The translations under genes and the position numbers were made by a program. DNA of 64,000 nt from assembly GCF_035999195.1 (NCBI RefSeq), contig NZ_DASYGY010000009.1, positions 1 through 64,000 of the forward strand. The letters are read 5' to 3'. Under the pieces are notes generated by a model that was given only the letters and a program-made list of their open reading frames with translations, made no database searches and was not told the origin of the DNA. Positions 59,208 to 64,000 of the stretch are shown here, one piece after another (positions within the stretch are counted from its first letter, which is position 1; every line of letters begins with the position of its first letter). This stretch comes from Pseudoxanthomonas sp. (GTDB lineage Bacteria; Pseudomonadota; Gammaproteobacteria; Xanthomonadales; Xanthomonadaceae).

Positions 59208-60239
59208 TCAGCCGAGCAGGCCCGCCGGCAGTTGCATGGTGATGCAGTGCAGGCTGCCGTTCTGCCAGATCAGCGCGCGGCAGGGCACCTGCACGATCTC
59301 GCGGTCCGGGTAGGCCTGCGCCAGCACGGCGGCCGCCCGGTTGTCGGCGGGGTCGCCATACGCCGGCATCAGCACGGCGCCGTTGACGATCAGATAGTTC
59401 GCATACGAGGCCGCCAGCCGTCGGCCGTCATCGATGACCGGCTGCGCCCACGGCAGGGGGAAGGTGCGATACGGGCGGCCGTCGGCGGTGCGCAGGGCGG
59501 CGATGTCAGCCGCCATGGCCTGCAGTTCCGCGAAATGCGCGTCGCCGGCGTCATCGCAGGCTTGGTAGACGATGGCGTCACCCGGCGCGAAGCGGGCGAG
59601 GGTGTCGATGTGGGCGTCCGTGTCGTCGCCTTCCAGATAGCCGTGGTCGAGCCAGAGCACGCGGTCCTGCTTCAGCCAGCGTGCGAGCTTGTCGGTCAGT
59701 TCTGCCCGGGAGGCGTCGGGATGGCGTTCGTGCAGGCATTGCCACGTGGTCAGCAACGTGCCCGCGCCATCGGTCTCGATGGCGCCGCCTTCCAACGCAA
59801 AATCAATGCGTTGGACGAAATAGTTGTGAAAAAGCTGCATGCCGGACAACTCGCCGACCAGGCGATCGTCGCGGCTGGATTCGTACTTGCCGCCCCAGCC
59901 GGTGAAGCGGAAATCGAGCAGCTTGAAGCGGTCGCCGTCGCGCAGCGTGATCGGGCCGGAGTCGCGCAGCCAAGTGTCGTCGTATTCGGCCGGGACGAAG
60001 CGTACCCGTTCCATGTCCACCCGCGCCGAGCGCAGCCGGGCCTCGGCATAGGTCTGCAAGTCGTCGTCGGCCACGCACACCACGACCGGCTGGAACCGGG
60101 TGATGGCGGCCACCAGCGCGACATAGGTTTCCTCGACCTCGGCCAGGCGATCGGCCCAGTCCGTGTCGGCGTGCGGCCAAGCGATCAGGATCGCGGACTG
60201 GAGTTCCCACTCCGCGGGGAAGCGATAGGCGTCGGTCAT
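59208..60239 (-). CDS. aguA: Agmatine deiminase
   Basis: A 343-residue guanidine-modifying enzyme that converts agmatine to N-carbamoylputrescine. Visible are WPHADTDW, the LEGGAIETDG loop, HxD in DAHIDTLARF, and the nucleophile C332 in GSLHCITMQLP. It belongs to the peptidyl-arginine-deiminase-like superfamily, and the substrate call is supported by aguB 3 kb downstream on the same strand. The start at 60239 has the usual MTDAYRFPAEW. Confidence 0.95.
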   Translation of the reverse strand: MTDAYRFPAEWELQSAILIAWPHADTDWADRLAEVEETYVALVAAITRFQPVVVCVADDDLQTYAEARLRSARVDMERVRFVPAEYDDTWLRDSGPITLRDGDRFKLLDFRFTGWGGKYESSRDDRLVGELSGMQLFHNYFVQRIDFALEGGAIETDGAGTLLTTWQCLHERHPDASRAELTDKLARWLKQDRVLWLDHGYLEGDDTDAHIDTLARFAPGDAIVYQACDDAGDAHFAELQAMAADIAALRTADGRPYRTFPLPWAQPVIDDGRRLAASYANYLIVNGAVLMPAYGDPADNRAAAVLAQAYPDREIVQVPCRALIWQNGSLHCITMQLPAGLLG

Positions 60240-60266
60240 CGGGTTGCGGGGCGCAGCGGGCGCCGG

Positions 60267-60596
60267 TCAGCGGATGGGGGGCTTGGGGCCGATCTCGTCG
60301 GCGGAGGCCTGGTTCAGCACCACGTCGATGACGCGGTTCTTCTCGAAATAGACGGTGAAAGCGGGATACACCCAGCGGTGGATCACCGGCCACTGGCGCT
60401 TCTGGCCGCCGCGCGGCTCCAGCTTCTGCTGGGGCGCACCGAAACGGGCCTCGACATCGGCGGCGGTCTGTCCGCGTACGGGCGCGGCCGCGGCCGGCTT
60501 TTCCTGGGCGCGTTCGATCAGCAGCGTATCGGCGGAGGCCGTGCCGGCCAGGCCGAGCAGGGCGATCAACGGAAGTGCGAGGGCGCGACGGCTCAT
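60267..60596 (-). CDS. Hypothetical exported protein, DUF2845/SmpA-like (109 aa)
   Basis: A 109-residue protein with a signal peptide (MSRRALALPLIALLGLAGTASA). Residues 40-100 hold a RGQTAADVEARFGAPQQK segment and a WVYPAFTVYFEKNRVIDVVLNQ end, as in SmpA/OmlA-like small envelope domains. The AGGGGAA ribosome site fixes the start at 60596. It ends 27 bp before aguA on the same strand, so polycistronic transcription is likely, but no functional link to agmatine is evident. Confidence 0.78.
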   Translation of the reverse strand: MSRRALALPLIALLGLAGTASADTLLIERAQEKPAAAAPVRGQTAADVEARFGAPQQKLEPRGGQKRQWPVIHRWVYPAFTVYFEKNRVIDVVLNQASADEIGPKPPIR

Positions 60597-60645
60597 GGTG
60601 GAGTTCCCCTGGGTGAGCTGCCTTTTATAACAAAAGGCGGGCAAC

Positions 60646-60671
60646 AAAAAGGCGGCCGAGAGCCGCTTTTT
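60646..60671. terminator. Terminator upstream of the SmpA-like gene
   Basis: AAAAAGGCGGC-CGAGA-GCCGCTTTTT; a G/C stem with A- and T-runs. It sits between the rpmJ-side terminator and the exported-protein gene and can stop transcripts running in either direction. Confidence 0.7.
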
Positions 60672-60720
60672 ACATGGCTTGCCGATGGTTCGGACGGTTG
60701 CCGCCCCGGAGAGTGGCAAC

Positions 60721-60745
60721 AAAAAACCGCCCGGAGGCGGCTTTT
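60721..60745 (-). terminator. Terminator of rpmJ
   Basis: CCGCC / GGCGG stem with flanking A- and T-runs, read on the minus strand 40 bases after the rpmJ stop codon and followed by six T. Confidence 0.8.
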
Positions 60746-60779
60746 CGCGCATTGCCGGCCGGAGCCGGCAGTGCCGTTC

Positions 60780-60905
60780 TCAGCGCTGGCGCGCCTTGAA
60801 ACGGGGGTTGGACTTGCAGATCACGAAGACCTTGCCGCGGCGGCGGACCACCTTGCAGTCGCGGTGACGGGCCTTCGCCGACTTCAGGGAGGACAGGACC
60901 TTCAT
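60780..60905 (-). CDS. rpmJ: 50S ribosomal protein L36, type B (zinc-free form)
   Basis: A 41-residue L36 that begins MKVLSSLKSAKARHRDC and ends PRFKARQR. In the zinc-binding form the ligands are three Cys and one His. Here the first Cys position is His (HRDC) and the final His is Phe (PRFK), so a full zinc site is unlikely. This is the C-minus paralogue that many bacteria use under zinc shortage. GAGG precedes the ATG by 8-10 bases. A sigma-70 promoter lies just upstream. Confidence 0.96.
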   Translation of the reverse strand: MKVLSSLKSAKARHRDCKVVRRRGKVFVICKSNPRFKARQR

Positions 60906-60951
60906 GAGTTGAAACCTCGGCGTAAAAGTATGGGGTGAAGCGAAGCCCGCT

Positions 60952-60981
60952 ATTCTAGCGGCAATTCCGTTGGCTTATCAA
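60952..60981 (-). promoter_or_regulatory. Sigma-70 promoter of rpmJ
   Basis: Minus-strand TTGATA (60976-60981) and TAGAAT (60952-60957) are separated by 18 bases, placing the start site about 40 bases before the rpmJ ATG. A Zur-like palindrome is not evident. Confidence 0.65.
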
Positions 60982-61076
60982 GCGGTTGCATCCTGTGGCC
61001 ATGTCCGGGGTCCGAAGCGCGCTCCTCGTGGCCGTCACGGTCGCCATAATGGTGGCTGGAATCCTGTGGAGCCCCC

Positions 61077-61754
61077 ATGTCCGACCTCGCCCCCGTCCTC
61101 ACCATCGATGGTCCCTCTGGCGCCGGCAAGGGTACCGTCAGCCGGCTCGTCGCTGCCCGTCTGGACTGGCATTACCTGGATTCGGGCGCGCTGTACCGGG
61201 CCGTGGGGGTGGCAGCGAGCTGGGCGGACCTGGACATTTCCGACCCGGCGGCGCTGGTGCGCTGCGCATTCGATACGCGCGTGAGCTTCCGGGAGTCGGG
61301 GCAGGGATTGCGGGTGATCGTGGACGATCTGGACGCCACCGACGAGTTGCGCCTGGAGACGACCGGGGCGCTGGCCTCGGCCATCGCCGCCATCCCCGAG
61401 GTCCGTTCGGCGCTCAAGGAGCGCCAGCGGGCGTTCCGGCAGCCGCCGGGGCTGGTCGCCGACGGCCGCGACATGGGGACGGTCATCTTCCCGGATGCGC
61501 CCTACAAGGTGTTTCTGACCGCCAGTGCCGACGAACGGGCGGAAAGGCGCTATAAGCAGTTGAAAGACAAAGGGGTTTCGGTCACAATCGACGGTCTGCT
61601 GCGCGAGATCCTCGCCCGCGATGCCCGTGACGCCCAGCGCACGGTGGCGCCCCTGAGGCCGGCCGACGACGCCGTGCTCATCGACACCACCGGCCTCGGC
61701 ATCGACGCCGTCGTCGAGCGCGTGCTGGCCCTGGTGCCCGCACGCGCAGGTTGA
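61077..61754 (+). CDS. cmk: Cytidylate kinase
   Basis: A 225-residue nucleoside-monophosphate kinase that phosphorylates CMP and dCMP. The P-loop GPSGAGKGT (12-20), LDSGALYRAVG, and the CMP-binding loop DGRDMGTVIFPDAPYKVFLTA and RYKQLKDKGV lid are typical. The gene starts the cmk-rpsA-ihfB unit. Upstream rpmJ is divergent. Confidence 0.97.
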   Translation: MSDLAPVLTIDGPSGAGKGTVSRLVAARLDWHYLDSGALYRAVGVAASWADLDISDPAALVRCAFDTRVSFRESGQGLRVIVDDLDATDELRLETTGALASAIAAIPEVRSALKERQRAFRQPPGLVADGRDMGTVIFPDAPYKVFLTASADERAERRYKQLKDKGVSVTIDGLLREILARDARDAQRTVAPLRPADDAVLIDTTGLGIDAVVERVLALVPARAG

Positions 61755-61904
61755 GCCTGGCGCTGCAGAAGGTCCGTGCGGAATCCTCCGCGCGGTTTTC
61801 CAACCACAACACTCACGGTCATACGCATCCCGCGCAGGCCGACAACGGGTGGACCGTCCGCGCTTGTGCGTGCCGGTCTGTGTCATCAACCGAGTATTTT
61901 TTCA

Positions 61905-63596
<1,692 letters not shown>

Positions 63597-63635
63597 GCGG
63601 CTCGCGCCGTTGCTTCAGTTCTGGTTGTAACGTTT

Positions 63636-63668
63636 CCCGCCGGCCCGGAAACCCCGGGCCGGTGCGGG
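63636..63668 (+). terminator. Strong hairpin between rpsA and ihfB
   Basis: CCGGCCCGG-AAACC-CCGGGCCGG (63640-63662) with extra outer pairing CCCGC/GCGGG. There is no T-run after it, so it is more likely an mRNA-processing or partial-termination hairpin than a full terminator. Confidence 0.55.
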
Positions 63669-63693
63669 TACTTCCGCCCTCATTCCGCATGCG

Positions 63694-63999
63694 ATGACCA
63701 AATCCGAACTCATCGAGATCCTCAGCCGCCGCCAGCCGCACCTCAAGGCGGAGGACGTGGACCTCGCCGTCAAGGCGTTGCTGGAGATGATGGGTGGCGC
63801 CCTGTCGCAGGGTGATCGCATCGAGATCCGTGGCTTCGGCAGTTTTTCGCTGCATTACCGTCCGCCGCGCATGGGGCGCAATCCCAAGACGGGCGAATCG
63901 GTCGCGCTGCCGGCCAAGCACGTTCCCCATTTCAAGCCGGGCAAGGAGCTGCGCGAACGCGTCAGCGACGTCACGCCCATCGAGGAAAGCGGGGAGTAA
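63694..63999 (+). CDS. ihfB: Integration host factor, beta subunit
   Basis: A 101-residue DNA-bending protein of the HU/IHF family: MTKSELIEILSRRQPHLKAEDVDLAVK, the beta-arm tip GRNPKTGESVALPAKHVPHFKPGKEL (the intercalating Pro lies between GR and KTG). IHF-alpha partner is elsewhere. The stop codon ends at 63999, one base before the window edge. Its place after rpsA matches the classical cmk-rpsA-ihfB order. Confidence 0.98.
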   Translation: MTKSELIEILSRRQPHLKAEDVDLAVKALLEMMGGALSQGDRIEIRGFGSFSLHYRPPRMGRNPKTGESVALPAKHVPHFKPGKELRERVSDVTPIEESGE

Positions 64000-64000
64000 T

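Overview
The window is high-GC, densely packed gammaproteobacterial chromosome. Gene content and order point to the Xanthomonadaceae (Lysobacterales), in the Pseudoxanthomonas/Xanthomonas/Stenotrophomonas range. The pointers are serC-pheA-aroA followed at a distance by cmk-rpsA-ihfB, a fused glucosylglycerol-phosphate synthase/phosphatase, an aguA/aguB agmatine pathway, an rne gene with a long Arg/Pro-rich tail, a type-B L36 gene, and many short palindromic intergenic repeats. The genus is an inference; there is no rRNA gene to settle it. I find 58 protein genes, one tRNA and no IS element, prophage or CRISPR array.

Layout. 0-1.9 kb: two tandem flagellin genes behind a sigma-28 promoter. 2.1-13.4 kb: a storage-lipid neighbourhood with two phasin-family proteins, an acyl-CoA-binding protein, a TetR regulator, a two-domain fatty acyl-CoA reductase, a patatin lipase, an FFLEELY-motif protein and a PHA-granule-regulator-like protein, mixed with a WYL regulator, a truncated haemoglobin and a membrane-anchored Mrr-fold protein. 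13.5-16.3 kb: an FHA protein and msrP/msrQ, which are separated by repeats. 16.5-20.3 kb: serC-pheA-aroA. 20.4-25.7 kb: two TonB-like genes, serS, azoR with a divergent LysR gene, and tRNA-Ser(UGA). 25.7-27.6 kb: an A+T-richer FG-GAP/VCBS lipoprotein island. 27.6-32.4 kb: a small membrane protein, a serine hydrolase, a striking 21/42-bp tandem repeat array and the glucosylglycerol gene. 32.4-37.1 kb: a PEP-mutase-family gene, an M28 peptidase, a NarL-type response regulator and repeats. 37.2-46 kb: rne and rluC divergent from each other, a TonB-domain lipoprotein, phhB, nfuA, a repetitive membrane protein and two cytochromes c. 46.2-54 kb: an RND efflux operon with two different permeases. 54-60.6 kb: a minus-strand run of aguA, aldo/keto reductase, MFS, aguB, GNAT and TraB genes. 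60.8-64 kb: rpmJ, cmk, rpsA, ihfB.

Most genes are housekeeping or well-known families. The parts that deserve attention are the 21-bp-phased dyad array at 29.3-29.6 kb and the acyl-CoA reductase/phasin locus, which has no PHA synthase in view. Also notable are the Mrr-fold protein with an eroded active site, and the families of intergenic palindromes that sit about 20 bp behind stop codons or split operons. Gene products are called from motifs and family recall only; no database search was possible.
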